Source: Gongronella butleri
Lineage: Eukaryota; Mucoromycota; Mucoromycetes; Mucorales; Cunninghamellaceae
Assembly (NCBI GenBank): GCA_025201375.1
Contig: JAIWZP010000041.1
Span: 124,001-188,000 of the forward strand
Direction: 5' to 3'
DNA length: 64,000 bases
The notes under the pieces: generated by a model
What the model was told of the DNA's origin: nothing
Databases searched by the model: none
What the model saw: the letters and a program-made list of their open reading frames with translations, nothing else
Part shown: one piece after another, positions 45,189-56,676 of the stretch
How positions within the stretch are numbered: position 1 is the first letter of the stretch
How the letters are laid out: each line of letters starts with the position of its first letter
Translations under genes and position numbers: made by a program

Positions 45189-48066
45189 AATGACATCCAC
45201 CCATTGGTAGTAAAGGTCGTATGTGAGCAGTGGATCGGGCAGCTCGCGCAAGAAGCTCTTGAAAATGCTTGTGACGGCGCCAATGTCATGATAGGTATCG
45301 TCGTCGGTCAGATCAATTTCGCCGCGCTCAAAGGCCACCTGAATGAGGCGCATCTGGGCCGCGCCACCGGATTTGCGATAGATGCCCTCGTAATCCATGC
45401 CGCGCGCCTCCACGGACTCAATACACGCCTTGACAATATAAGGAATGGTGGTCTGCTCCAATTGGCACAACATGGACAGGTCTTGACCAATAACTATGAT
45501 GACAGAAAAAAGCAAGAAATAAAAAAAGAGACGCGTCAGCTCACGTGATTTTTCTTTTTTCTTCTTTTTTTCGTTTTTTTTCTGCTTACTTTTGCCGGTC
45601 TCATTGCCTTGGCAGCCTGCGGCGACGCGGCCCAAGCACCTGGTATGGGCGACCATGCCGCATGTCTGGCACTTTAGCTCGGTCGTGCCCTTTTTGATTC
45701 TGTCGTGGCATCCGTCGCATTTGGCGGCCTTTGTCGTGAATGGCATGGGGAGGAATGCATGAGATCCATCCAACGATTGCTTGTTTGCAAAGCTGACGGT
45801 GCTTGCATTCATATAATCGCCACCATAGAGTGTATTTGCGGTGGGTGAGGTGAGAGCGCCGGGCGACATGAGTTCTTTGCGATGATTGGCATGATTGCCA
45901 ACCGTGTTGAGCTTGCTGAACATATTGTTGACCTTTTTAATCTTGAACAACTTTGGTGCGAGAATACCATTGTAGCTGTCACGCGATGCCACGCCCTTTT
46001 GCACGACATCCGCCATCAAATCGGTCTGTTCGGATGACTGTCGCTCGCCAACAAACGACGTGCTTGCCAAAATGGCCGCTGCTTCACGCTCGCGCTCCGT
46101 CATGCGTCGTGACAGATCATTGTTCATCTCGGACAACTCTGCATTCTTGCTATTGAGCATGACCATCTCGGTCAGCACCTCATCGCGTGTCTTGACAAGC
46201 CCATTCGTCTCTGTGACAAGCGCGTCGCGCTCCTTTTTCAACATTTGCAGCTCCACAAGCACCGAGCCTTGCTGGTCACGCAGGTGCGACGTCAGGTCAC
46301 TGCGCCAAGAAAAGGAAAAATGAGTATGACAAGTGGAAAACGGAAGAATTGATTTACCTGTTTTCCAAAGCAGCTTGTTTTTGCTGGACAAACGCATTAA
46401 TATCACGTGCAACGCGGTCGCGGTACACACGCATGTCGCGGCAATAGCGGTCAAAGTCGGCGCGCAATTGTGCCTTTTGTTGAATCTCGGTGGGGTCAAT
46501 GGGCACCGAATAGCCCTTGCGAGCGTACATTTGTTGAATCACGACGAGCTGATGTTTCAATTGCTGAATGGTCATCTCGTGCTGCTTGCGCACCATCGCC
46601 TCCTTTGAAAATTCTTCCTTGGCCTTGTTGAATTCATCCAGGGCCTGCTGGCTGGCTTCCTAATTCGCGTTGAAAAAAAAAAGAGAGTTTTAGGGTTTCG
46701 TACCACATGGGCCAGTGCGATTTTCTTTTTTTAGCCTTTTTTTTTTTTTTACCTTGACTTTGTTCAGATTCTTCTCCATCTCAATGAGTTGCGATTTGGC
46801 GTCGCGAAGGTCGTTTTGCAGCTGTTGGCGTGATTTCCGCTGATCGTCCTCATCATCCTGCTCCGAGGGCGGCGATGGGAAATCCAAAAACCCGAGCGAG
46901 TAGCGCAGCATGTCTGACGCGCGATTGAGCGAGTCTTCCTTGACGGTGAGGGTGGAGCTGGTGGGTGTGGGCTGCGCGCTTTGCTGAATTGATGGCGACG
47001 CGGTGATATCCAGGGTGGGTGCCGCGGGAAGCGAGGCCATTAGTGTGCCATTGGCGTCCTCGTCGGGTGTGCCGTCCTTGAGGAGCAAATTGGCGCCAAG
47101 CGAGCTTGTGAGATTGAGCAGATCAACCGAGTCATTCTCGAAAAAGGAGATGCTCGAGAGGTCGGCAAAGTCAATTTGTGAAATGCGATACTTGTTGAGT
47201 GCCGGCACGTCCTTTTCGATGCCTGGGGGCACGGAGATGGGTGTCGGCGATTGAGGCGTGGCCAGCGTGTCAAGCGAGCTGCCTCGTGTCGTCATGGCCG
47301 GTGAATCGGCCGATGCTTTGCGCTGTTGGCGTCGTTGCTCGCGTCGCTTGCTCTTTTCTGCTCTGCGCTGCTCATAACAAGGGGTACAATAGATGCCCTA
47401 TTAAAAAAAAATAGAAATAAGAATCGCCGAACGAGAATCACGAGGACGAGGCGCGTCCCTCCGCCCCCCTTCTTTCCCCTCCCTGGGAATTCCCATCTTC
47501 TCTCCCTTCGATTGCCACGAGCTTCAATTGCCTTGTTCTCTCTGTCTCTTTTTTTTGTCCTGGATGGGTTACCTTTGTCGTCTGCGTGAACACCAAATCT
47601 TCAATCTTGCTTTGGCAAGACGAACATCTAAAACAATCGGCATGATACACCTCGTCGCCTATAAAAAATATAAAATAGCATCGCCATGGGGCCGGAAATC
47701 AGTCTCTCGAGATGGGCGCGCTGTCTGAATTTGGCACTGTCGCCTTTACCCGTCATGACCGCCTCGTCCTGGATGATCTTGTTACATGCTTTGCAAATAT
47801 AAGAGCAATTTTCGCACACAGGCCGGCCATCTGTCAGCAACAACAGATTCGCATCGCAATCGACAGGTTGCTGGCATTTTGTGCACACAAAGCTAACGTC
47901 AATAAATGCGAGAATGAGCGTGAGACACCCCTTTCTTTTTTTTTTTTTTTCAAAAAACGCGATTTTTTTTTTACCACTTGAGGTGGAACAACGAGTCCCC
48001 AAAAGCAATAACAGAGCCGTCAAGAATAGGCGAGCTGCAGCCAGTGCACGAAGCCGTCCCGCTCAT
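44753..48066 (-). CDS. LIM-LIM-coiled-coil-C1-RhoGAP protein (Rga/Lrg-like Rho GTPase activator)
   Basis: An 851-residue signalling protein from nine exons (47975-48066, 47750-47892, 47573-47658, 46753-47397, 46358-46659, 45590-46299, 45188-45493, 44977-45082, 44753-44918). Domains in order: LIM1 (CTGCSSPILDGSVI, with LKCFVCTKC formed across intron 1), LIM2 (CKACNKII to CTPCYEQR, across introns 2-3), a Ser/Thr-rich linker, a long coiled coil (about residues 230-460, QQLKHQL, LRDQQGSVLVELQMLKKE), a C1 zinc finger (HAFLPMPFTTKAAKCDGCHD to CLGRVAAGC) and a C-terminal RhoGAP with the arginine finger in YEGIYRKSGG and the SFLRELPDPLL motif. Such proteins switch off Cdc42/Rho at growth sites and bind actin-linked or membrane partners. 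It ends in NAVVEYLISHVYELF. The start gives a LIM domain directly at the N-terminus, as in Rga1/Lrg1. All three domain calls are secure. Confidence 0.95.
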
Positions 48067-49149
48067 AGTAAAAACACAGATGGGCAAAAGGAGGGAAAGA
48101 AGGAACCAAAAGGCAAAATAAAAAAAAAAGAGTGAAAGAAGGAAAGAAAAGAAGAAACAAAAAAAAAAAAAAAAATGAGGGTTTGCCAGCCAAAAGGGCA
48201 TGGTGACACAGCTCATATTGAAAGGCACAGGAACAGGATGAAGCCCAGACCATTGATTCATCAAGTCTTTGTGTACCAAGGCACGAATCACAGCTTTTAT
48301 TGCCAAAATGACTTTTTTAATAAAAAATGTCTTTTTCATTTCAAAATGGCTTGCATTTCATCTTATTCGCGGGCCAATTCATCGCCACGGAGGCGCCGCC
48401 AATTTGCTCCTTTCTTTTCAGAAAACAAAAAAAACACCAAAACACAGCATAAAGTAGCAGAAAACACAAAAAGTGCCAAAAAAAATTGCCACGGTGAGCC
48501 CATTGAATCGACACACAGGCACGCGTTGCCCAATGACGCTGTACCAATGATCGCAGCGTACAATTGGGGGCGACGGAGGAGCAGGTACGTGCATGAAATT
48601 TAAAGTTTGTGACACAGCACAATATTAGGCGCTGATTGTCGCCCATCGCGCCTATGTTTTGAGCAAGCAAGCGATCGGACAATTACATGCGTGTCAGAGC
48701 TTTCTTCGTCGCGTTAGGCAGTTTTGCCTGCTGGCCTTTGGTCATCGCGCGTGTGCACGTCACCCAATAAAGTGTATGCGAGTTCCCCGAGCTCCAATTG
48801 CCTCCATTTTCTCCCCTCTCCCTTTTTTTTGCCATTGGCTTTGGTATTCTAGCAAGGCCGTGCCAAGGCCATCCCTGGATGCAAGCACACGCGCGCGCGC
48901 CCTTTTTTTTTTCGTGTAGAAGTGCCAAAACCAGCATCGGGTCAGCTAGGCATGACCAAACAAAACGGGTTTTCGCCCCTCTTTGCCATTTTTAGCGCAT
49001 GTGCGACCCAAAAATCAGCATAAATACGCAAGGTGGCCCAATTGTGGCCTCCTTTTTCTTGATTTATCTTTTTTTTCTTTTCTCTCTCTCTGTCTTTTTC
49101 TTTTTCTTTTCTTTTCTTTTCTTTTCATCCATCATTTTCATACACAGCG
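48067..49149. other. Divergent promoter region, no gene seen
   Basis: Between the starts of the RhoGAP gene (leftward) and the RGS gene (rightward). T/C-rich tract with TTTTC repeats (49060-49130) directly before the RGS start; A-rich text next to the RhoGAP start. The pairing of two G-protein regulators on one shared upstream region is noted but proves no co-regulation. Confidence 0.5.
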
Positions 49150-49821
49150 ATGAGTTTTACACTTGAGCGCCTACTGGACAACCCATCAACGCCACCGTTT
49201 CAAGAATTCTCGTCGTTTGTGCGCAGCCGGTATTGTGCGGAGAACCTCTTTTTTTGGCATGCGGTCCGAGGGTATGAGCGGGACTATGATGCCGCTCAGC
49301 AACAATGCGACAAGACGGCCGGTTTGCTCGATCAATGCATGGCGATTGTGCGCACGTATGTGGAGCCTAATTCGCCTTACGAGATCAACATTCCTTGCGA
49401 GATGCGCGACCACATCATCGATCACGTCTACCAGCAGCATGATTGCGATCCACAGGTGTTTGTTCCGGCAAGCAAGGTCACATTGGAGCTGATGCGTGTC
49501 AATGCATTCTTGCCATGGCTTGCCGAGTGGGCCCCGTCTTTGTTGCCCACACCGCCAAAGCCCATGCCATCCGCGTCCACTTCCATGGTCCACTCTGTCT
49601 CGTCCCCCGAGGGCTGGACCGCCGAAACTGCCGCCGCCGACACCTCGTGCCCTCGCGCAAGCTTCTCGTCTTTTCGATCCGAGCGCGCAAACGACGTCAT
49701 CTCGGCAAGATCGCCTTTTTCCCCATCCGCCGCGCTCATGAAGAAGATCAAGGCCACGCTCTTGCACGTCACGTCCGTTCCAACGCGCCAATCCGCCATC
49801 TTCGTCAGCAAAAAGCTGTAG
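49150..49821 (+). CDS. RGS-domain regulator of G-protein signalling
   Basis: An intronless gene for a 223-residue protein. Residues about 4-128 form an RGS domain: TLERLLDNPSTPPFQEFSSF, then AENLFFWHAV, a central IVRTYVEPNSPYEINIPCEM block, and DPQVFVPASKVTLELMRVNAFLPWL, matching the helices that clasp the G-alpha switch regions. These proteins speed GTP hydrolysis by heterotrimeric G-alpha subunits. The remaining 95 residues are Ser/Pro/Thr-rich and disordered, with a basic end (LMKKIKATLLHVTS). No DEP domain or membrane segment is present, so it is a small soluble RGS, unlike Sst2. The T-run 3' flank follows directly after the stop. Confidence 0.93.
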   Translation: MSFTLERLLDNPSTPPFQEFSSFVRSRYCAENLFFWHAVRGYERDYDAAQQQCDKTAGLLDQCMAIVRTYVEPNSPYEINIPCEMRDHIIDHVYQQHDCDPQVFVPASKVTLELMRVNAFLPWLAEWAPSLLPTPPKPMPSASTSMVHSVSSPEGWTAETAAADTSCPRASFSSFRSERANDVISARSPFSPSAALMKKIKATLLHVTSVPTRQSAIFVSKKL

Positions 49822-52571
49822 CTGGATCATCGTCCCCCCTTTTTTTTTTTTTACCCTTTTTCTTGTTTTTTTTTTTTTACCTCTCCTGTACTTTTACCCC
49901 TCTTTTTTTTTTGTTATCCTTCATCTCCTTGCATCCATCTTCATTCCCATCGCCCTCAACCCATTCTCTTCATAGACATCATTTTGTATTGTATTATTTG
50001 TGTAGTTTTTGATCCCATAGAAACAGCCGTCAAACGATGAAAAACAATAAAAAAAACGTGGACGTCGTCATATTAGCGTTGCATCTGGCCACGCGATCCA
50101 ACTTTGCATTCTGTTTGTTGACAATCACTCGCCTTTTTTGGCCTAGCGCCATGAACTTGGCTTTTGTTTACAAACGATGATATGGTGCGACCGCAGATCG
50201 TGGTACAATTGCAATGGGCCCATCGTGCGCGACACCAATTGCATTTGCGGTCTTGATGTTGCACCACCAACGAGTGAGCAAGATGAATGGGAAAGATGAG
50301 AAAGAAGCCAAGACCCAAAATACAACGTGAGGAGCCTTGCATCCAGTGCATTTCACAACTTTGGCGTGCATGATGCCCTTTACGTCAATGCTCGCTCATC
50401 CACCTGCATAGGATACATCATGCTGCTGCATTCGTGCGCTATCATAGCCCCTCTGGCCAAAGGACGAGAACAGGGCAAATCCCTTTTTCCGGGTTGCGCC
50501 AGCCTCGTTTTTTTTTTTATTTTCTCATTGTTCTCATTCGCCTTTTTTTTTTCTTTTGTGACACAAATACCAGCATCATCCTTTTCATGATGAATAACCA
50601 AGATGAGACGTGCAAGTGGTTTTAAAAGTGAATTGCCACGCAATTCCCATCTTTAGCCAGGTTGGCCTCATTTCAAGGAGGTTGAAAAGCCAAGGCTCGC
50701 AACAGCGCGCTCGCGTAGCACACGATCGCGTGCCTTTTCAGGCAACCGAGGAAACCTTACTTGACACGCGCTGATTCAATTCATCTTTACCTATGCTTGG
50801 CAAGTCGAAACATCAAGCTTTACAAAGCCAACATCGCTCAACATCGCTCAACAGCACCGAAAAGGCATCACCATCTGAGCAAGAGATCTTCACATCGTGC
50901 AAAGCAAACGGTTGCATCACAATGGCATGGCGCTTGCGCTTGCGCTTTGCCCAATTCGGCGCCCTTTGGTGTAAAAACGACTGCTTTTTGAGAGATGCGC
51001 AGCTTGTAGAGAGAACGAAACCCTTGAGAGCACTCAATGCACGTGATGGAGACTTTTTTTTGGTTACTGGGCAATAAACCTGAAGATTTGATTAGATGGT
51101 TGTTGAGAACAACAAGAAAAGAGCATCTTTAAGGTTAAACAGGTGCGTTTGTAAAAATTATACAACAGACGGAATGTTTTAAATGCTTTCAACCAACAAG
51201 GGCACGCTTTCTCGTTCAAATGAGCCCACCCTTGCAGCATTGCGGCCATCAGATGGCTCGCATTCATGATATTCGAAAATTGCAAAATTTAGGTCCTCGG
51301 ATTGCTACGCCGCTCAGCCCTATGGTAAACGCGTCTCGCTCACTGACAATAGTGCAATAAAACCACGGGGTGCATCGACTGCTTGTCGCGTAAAATGCAA
51401 TTTGCCTCTTTTTTTCGCCTCATAGTCAACTCGACGAGTATGGACTGCAGCGTCTTGAAACCATAACCATCGGAAAGAGAGCAGCCTGATGCATACTTGA
51501 GTGTGGATGATCATTGGAAAACTAGGTTTAACGCAGAATTGGCACGGTTTCAAAATCATATAGGTTTTTTGACGCGTGCAAAACCGCATCAAGCGTGGAG
51601 TTGGACGCGCCGATTCTTAATCAATATCATGCATCTGAAGCTTCTCTTGCCAGTGAACGCGTCGGCGCGACTCTAATGACGCGTTTTCTCTTGCAAGTCG
51701 CAGTTGTAATTAAATTGAAAATGTGCATTGCTCGGCCATCCACTAATGGACCATGCGCTTTTTTTTGTCATTTTGGTGGTCATTCCCTTTGGTTCATCTG
51801 GTGTGTAAGTTAGGGCCGATTCTGAAGACCGATATTTTCAATTTTAGTTTGGGAGCGCAACCAGGGCGATTTTGTGATATTGCGTGTTGCGCATTTCAAC
51901 CAGTTGAGAAAGCTTGAAACTTGTGCCCTTCTCAGTTTCTTGACTTATTCTTCACGTCACGACGCACTTCGGTGGCCCTATAGTGCCCTGCTGACGAGTG
52001 GCAAGCGGATTTTCGCTAAATATGGTTGTTTGATGAAATCATCTTGCAGATCTTGTCCAAACCGCCTCCAAACTTGAATCCGCTGCCGTTTGAGATAATG
52101 CCCCGCCCATGTCAAAGTTTCTCGGCCGTTGGATAACTTACTTGTGTATGACGTGTCGTAAAATAGATCTTTTTTCGCATTTTCCGGTCATTTTGTCGAC
52201 AATTCGGCCATGGGGATGGAAACAATGATTGATGGTGATGATGCGGCGCGTCGCTTGTCAATCAGCTTTACACGTATTCCTTGCTTTGTGTTTTCGTCGA
52301 ACAAAAAAAAGAAAATACGCGTTTTTTTGCTGTTTCACAGCACAATGTGTTTTTGTGCGCGTTGCCTGCTGCGTGCAGCACCGGTCGCGCAGTAGAAGAA
52401 ATGTGGTACAACACGGAGGTCACCCGAGGCGAAGCGGCGACGACGGAGATCAAAAAGTGAAAAGAAAAAAATAAAAGAGGGTGCGTTGACGCCCAAGTTT
52501 CATGTCCGTTCCTCTTTTTTTGTTTTCTTTTATTACATTTACTCTTTCCATTCCAGTTTCTCTTTGCAGCC
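49822..52571. other. Long intergenic stretch, no supported gene
   Basis: 2.7 kb between two rightward genes. The left end is the pyrimidine-rich 3' flank of the RGS gene with AATAAA-like text near 50046; the right end (about 52480-52570) is the pyrimidine-rich promoter of the glycosylase gene. A pair of plus-strand frames at 51595-52077 is separated by a GTAAGT...TTTTAG segment but does not join in frame. No repeat was recognised. Confidence 0.45.
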
Positions 52572-53886
52572 ATGGCAACCAAGAGAGGACGTGAAGACGC
52601 GACTGCCAACGACAATGGCAAAAAGAAGCAAGCGACTATTATGTCTATGTTCAAGCCCAAGGTGGTGGTGGCTGAGGGTAACAATAACAACAAAAAGCAA
52701 GCTATTGTCGAGGCGCTGGCCATCAGCTCCACACCGTCGCCAGAGCTCGCCAAGGCCCTGTTCACCGACGAGGACGACGACGTGCGCCAATTGTTGCAGC
52801 TGGAAATCAATACCATGAATTACGAGTGGCTAAAGGTTCTGCGCAAAGAGGTCACCAAGCCCACGTTCCTCAAGGTAGTAGGCATTTTTTTTTTTTTGCC
52901 CCGTTTTTGCCTCGGCACGCGATTCCAGCTCACGCGTTGTCTTTTGCCCAAATTTCTTCTTTTTAGCTTAAAAAGTTCCTGGAGCTAGAAAAGTCAAACA
53001 AGCAAGTGATTTATCCACCAGGTAAACGTCCATTTCCACCCACAGAATGCTCAAACGCGTGAATTGACTCGAAAAATGCACGAATTGACGCGAAAACGTG
53101 TTTTTTTTATTTTTGCTACAATAGAGAATCAGATCTACAGCTGGTCCAATTACACGCCTCCAAGCAAAGTCAGGGTGGTGATTCTTGGGCAGGGTAAGCA
53201 AAAGGATGTGTTGAAAGTAGGCGGGGAAAGCGAGGTTTTAACGATTGATTCTTTTGTGGTGCAGATCCGTATCATGGTCCGGGCCAGGCACACGGTCTTT
53301 GTTTCTCTGTGATGAAGGGCGTCACTGCACCACCCTCGCTCGTCAACATTTACAAGGCAATTGCCAAGGACTATGCGGATTTCAAGTCGCCGGGCCACGG
53401 CTATCTTGAAAACTGGGCCAAGCAAGGCGTTTTGATGCTCAACACATCTTTGACCGTGCGCGCACGAGCGGCAAGCAGCCACAGCGACAAGGGATGGGAG
53501 CAATTCACAGGTAGGTCACGCAGAAACACGCCTGCGAAAAACAGTAGATTTGGTCGATTGATCGATTTTTCCCCCAATAGATGCCGTCATTGACTATTTG
53601 AACACGAAGAAATCCAACATTGTCTTTCTGCTGTGGGGCTCGCACGCGCAAAAGAAGGGCGGCAAGATTGATAAAAAGGTAAAAATAACAAAATACTCTT
53701 TTTCTTTCCTTGCAGATCTCCATTCACGCCCTTTTGTTTTTTTAGAAACACTTGGTTCTAAAGTCTGTGCACCCCTCGCCTCTGTCGGCCCATCGCGGCT
53801 TCTTTGAATGCCATCACTTTAAGCAGACCAACGACTTTTTGGAAGAGCGTGGCCTTTCCACGATCGATTGGAACAATCTCGCGTGA
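52572..53886 (+). CDS. UNG1: Uracil-DNA glycosylase, family 1 (UNG)
   Basis: A 303-residue base-excision repair enzyme from six exons (52572-52874, 52967-53021, 53125-53193, 53265-53510, 53581-53678, 53746-53886). It removes uracil from DNA in nucleus and mitochondria. Catalytic text is complete: the water-activating Asp in [14 protein letters not shown] (formed across intron 3), the [10 protein letters not shown] segment, [13 protein letters not shown], the uracil-specific strand [11 protein letters not shown] and the DNA-intercalating [11 protein letters not shown] loop with its His. The N-terminal [11 protein letters not shown] matches a PCNA-interacting (PIP) box, as in nuclear UNG2, just after a basic NLS-like KRGRED start. 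Length is normal. It converges on the small Cys/His protein gene, with about 100 bp between the two stops. Confidence 0.97.
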
Positions 53887-53993
53887 ATTTGCGCGCGTCA
53901 ATCCACATCGCTGTTGATTCAACATTCCTTTTGTCTTGATTTTATTTGCGTGTGGAGCGAGAAATAAAAAAAAAGACAACAATCATACCTCAT

Positions 53994-54554
53994 TTACATG
54001 TCAGAGGTCTGCAAGGAGCCACGCTTGGCCTTGCGTGCGGCGCGTTTAGCCTTTTTACCGCCGTGGATGTCGGCATAGAGCTTCTCCTCCCAATTGAAGC
54101 ACTCTTGGCACCCAACTTGCTTGTGCTCCAAGCATCCAGGCTAAGAAAGTCAGTGAAAAAAGGGATGGATGAGTAAATCGCGTCTTTTTTTTTTTTTTTT
54201 ACTCGGGTTTTTACCCTGCCATTGCCGCCGACGCGAGCCCATTGATGGCTGACGCTGAACGGCTCGCGTTCATCACCCTTCCATTTGGACGAGAATTCTT
54301 GCTCTGAGAGGCGCTCGTGCAACGAGTCCTCAACCATCGCATTGTTGCTGGATCGATTGTCCGTGGGGCAGCTGTCGCCTGTAAGAAAATGCGCATTAAT
54401 GGATCTTGTTCCTGCCCCGCCCCTATTCCATCTTTTTTTTTTTCTTACAAAGCTCCAGGCCGTGGCGCGCGCAAAACATGAATCCATTAATCGTCACGGT
54501 GTCAGAGTCGACTTCATTGTTGTGATCCACTTGGGGCGCGAATTGGGAGTCCAT
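53994..54554 (-). CDS. Small conserved-looking Cys/His-rich protein, function unknown
   Basis: A 138-residue protein from three exons (54449-54554, 54215-54378, 53994-54140); the exon sum is an exact codon multiple. The start is MDSQFAPQVDHNNEVDSD. Cysteines and histidines form two groups: FCARHGLELCDSCPTDNR, formed across intron 1, and PGCLEHKQVGCQECFNWEEK, formed across intron 2. Each is of C-x2-H / C-x2-C layout and together could bind one or two zinc ions in the manner of MYND-like fingers. The C-terminus is strongly basic (GGKKAKRAARKAKRGS), suggesting a nuclear or nucleic-acid role. I do not recognise the family with certainty, though fungal proteins with a similar FC-x2-HG opening exist. 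Reading frame and splice sites make a real gene likely. Confidence 0.72.
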
Positions 54555-55212
54555 TTGCTTTTCTTTTTTGTTGCGAAAGACGAAAAAAAAGAAAAAGAAA
54601 AGAAAAAGGGATGTGTCTCGCCATTTATACGAAAAAAACAAAAATCACGCGTGGTGAAACACACAGGTGAATCAAGTGTGTGTGAGCCTTTTTGCGGCGG
54701 AGATGATGTCAGGTGGTGTGATATCCGTGTTTTTGACAGAGGGGGGCCGTGAGTGTGGGAGCAATAACCCTGTTCTCACTGACCCTTGCATTGCCTGTCA
54801 TCAAAGTGACAGGTCAGACACCTATTGCCCTTTCTTGTCCCCCTTTGCATCACGCCAGAAAAAGACATCCGGTAAAAACAAGGAAAAAGCGTGTGCGCTT
54901 GCCTTTTTTTCTCAATTTTTTTTTCATTGCATGATGCGCATTGGCGCCCCCACACACCACTTTCATCATAAACGGGCCATTGTAGGTAGGTAGCAAAAAG
55001 ACGCATTGACGCATTGGCTCTGCTGAATTGGGGTGCTCCAGTTTAATTGACACCGAAAAAGGGAGTTTTGTGACACATGTTTTTGATTCACCGCGCGCAA
55101 TGGCAAGCAAATATTGGTTCAAATGCTCGGACATGCGGGCCCCGAAACGCCGGGCCAATGAAAATGCTCTAGAAGCCATGCAATGAAATTGTTTTTGCCC
55201 CCGAAATGAGTC
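54555..55212. other. Intergenic region, no gene seen
   Basis: Upstream of the small Cys/His protein gene and of the tRNA gene. A-rich near the former. No exon or repeat recognised. Confidence 0.5.
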
Positions 55213-55306
55213 TCCCTAGTGGCCTAGTTGGTTTAAGGCCTCGTGCTTATAGCTCTTACTATACCAGAGTCACGCGAAAATCGCGAGTTCGATCCTCGCC
55301 TAGGGA
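55213..55306 (+). tRNA. tRNA-Ile (anticodon UAU) with 20-nt intron
   Basis: A full cloverleaf can be drawn. Acceptor stem TCCCTAG (55213-55219) pairs perfectly with CTAGGGA (55300-55306). The D stem is GCCT with AGGC, and the T arm is GCGAG, TTCGATC, CTCGC (55283-55299). Anticodon stem TCGTG (55241-55245) pairs with CGCGA (55273-55277), including one G-U pair, as in yeast tRNA-Ile(UAU). The loop reads CT-TAT-A before the intron at 55252-55271 and A after it. The intron sits in the canonical place after base 37 and contains TATA that can pair with the anticodon. CCA is not encoded, as expected in eukaryotes. A T run for pol III termination lies within 15 bases. Confidence 0.93.
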
Positions 55307-56676
55307 ATCTCCTCCTTTTTTACGCTGGAGACTCTCCCCTAAGGCCAATTGTACGTTTTTGCTAGCTGATTTTTTGATCTTCTTTTTTTTTTTTGGGACT
55401 TGTGAGCACAAGGTATCAGAGATCAGCGGGCGAATTGAGCGAAGCAGCCTAGGTTTTATTTGGAACAAAATGATGGTAAATTAAGTTTGATCGGCTCAAG
55501 TAGTGTGTCAACTCGTTTTTTTTTTTTTTTTGGCCATTGCTCATGCCCTTCGAAGGCAACCCCAAGCAAGAGCATGGCAATGATGGAGTTGTTTTGCTTT
55601 TGTGTGTGGTGGGACCAAGAGCTCGCAATGCGCAATGCGCAATTCCTTTGCATGAACAAGAGTTGCATCTGCAAGCACCCAAAGTGCCATTTTGCCAAGT
55701 TGGCGGGCCAATTTAACACTTGGCATGCCACTTTGGCGCTTGCAAACGCCACTATAAAAAGCGCGTGTGAATTGGCCGATGAGCGACAACACAGTGCCTT
55801 TTTATGCAAGTGATGTTTTTGGCGATATCTGAGCTCCAATTGGTCAGCGTGGTTAGAAGGAAAGGGGCGAGAAAGGTGCCTGAGCGCCCATGAGGATGGA
55901 CGGCCTGTTCAAAACCTTGGCACCGGATGCATTGCCAATTTGGTCCATGAGAGCCGAGCAAAAGCGAAAAAAAAAGACTTGTCGCCATCCTTGATCGAGA
56001 TGGCCACACGCCGACCCCCCGTCTGCTCCCTGTCTTTTGCACACGCGCATGGTTGAATTGCCGGATGGGGTGGCCATTTTAAAGCTTTTTTTTTTTACGC
56101 CTTGACCAAGAAAAATGGTCGAACAAGGGCGTCATCTCCTTTTGACCCCCCCGTATGAAGATGACGCACAGGTCTCCCAAGACCCGCCAGCGTCCAATGA
56201 CACTCATGACACACAATTGCACCACATCCATGACCAATTGCTCACAAAGCAGCTTTTAAAAAAAGGGGGGAATCCGCAAATGCTCAATTTTTTTTATTCA
56301 TTTTTTCAATGCGTGTGAGTGGTTTAGCCGGTCAAAGAGAGAGAAAAAAATAAGGTGATGCTGTTTGCATGATTTTTTTTAAAAGTACACGCACAGGAGA
56401 GAGCAAGGAGGAGAAGGGGGGCAAAGAACGAGGGGTGCGACGTGACTAAAATAAAATATGGGAGAGAGGGGGGATGAACTGGGAATCAAGATGAAGAAAG
56501 AAAAAAAAGCAAGCCAGAAAAAGCGAGAGAGAGAGGGTAAAACAAGGGGGGGATGAGGGAGAGAGAGAGAGAGTTGAAGCAGATAAATATGGGAATATTG
56601 AAAAAGAATAAGGCGACAGAACAAAGAACAGGGGGAGCACGTCCAGGCGTCGGTCCAATTGCGTTGTGTTTGTCCA
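55307..56676. other. Intergenic region, no supported gene
   Basis: Between the tRNA gene and the 3' end of the BTG/Tob gene. The right third is the purine-rich flank expected opposite a U-rich 3' untranslated region. A few frames of 70-120 codons occur on both strands without motifs or splice partners. Confidence 0.5.

Noticed and set aside
48067..49149. Co-regulation of the RhoGAP and RGS genes through a shared promoter
   Set aside because: Head-to-head layout alone is weak evidence, and no shared regulatory motif was found.
51595..52077. Two plus-strand frames separated by a GTAAGT...TTTTAG segment
   Set aside because: Joining them at these splice sites gives a stop within a few codons; other phases fail too.
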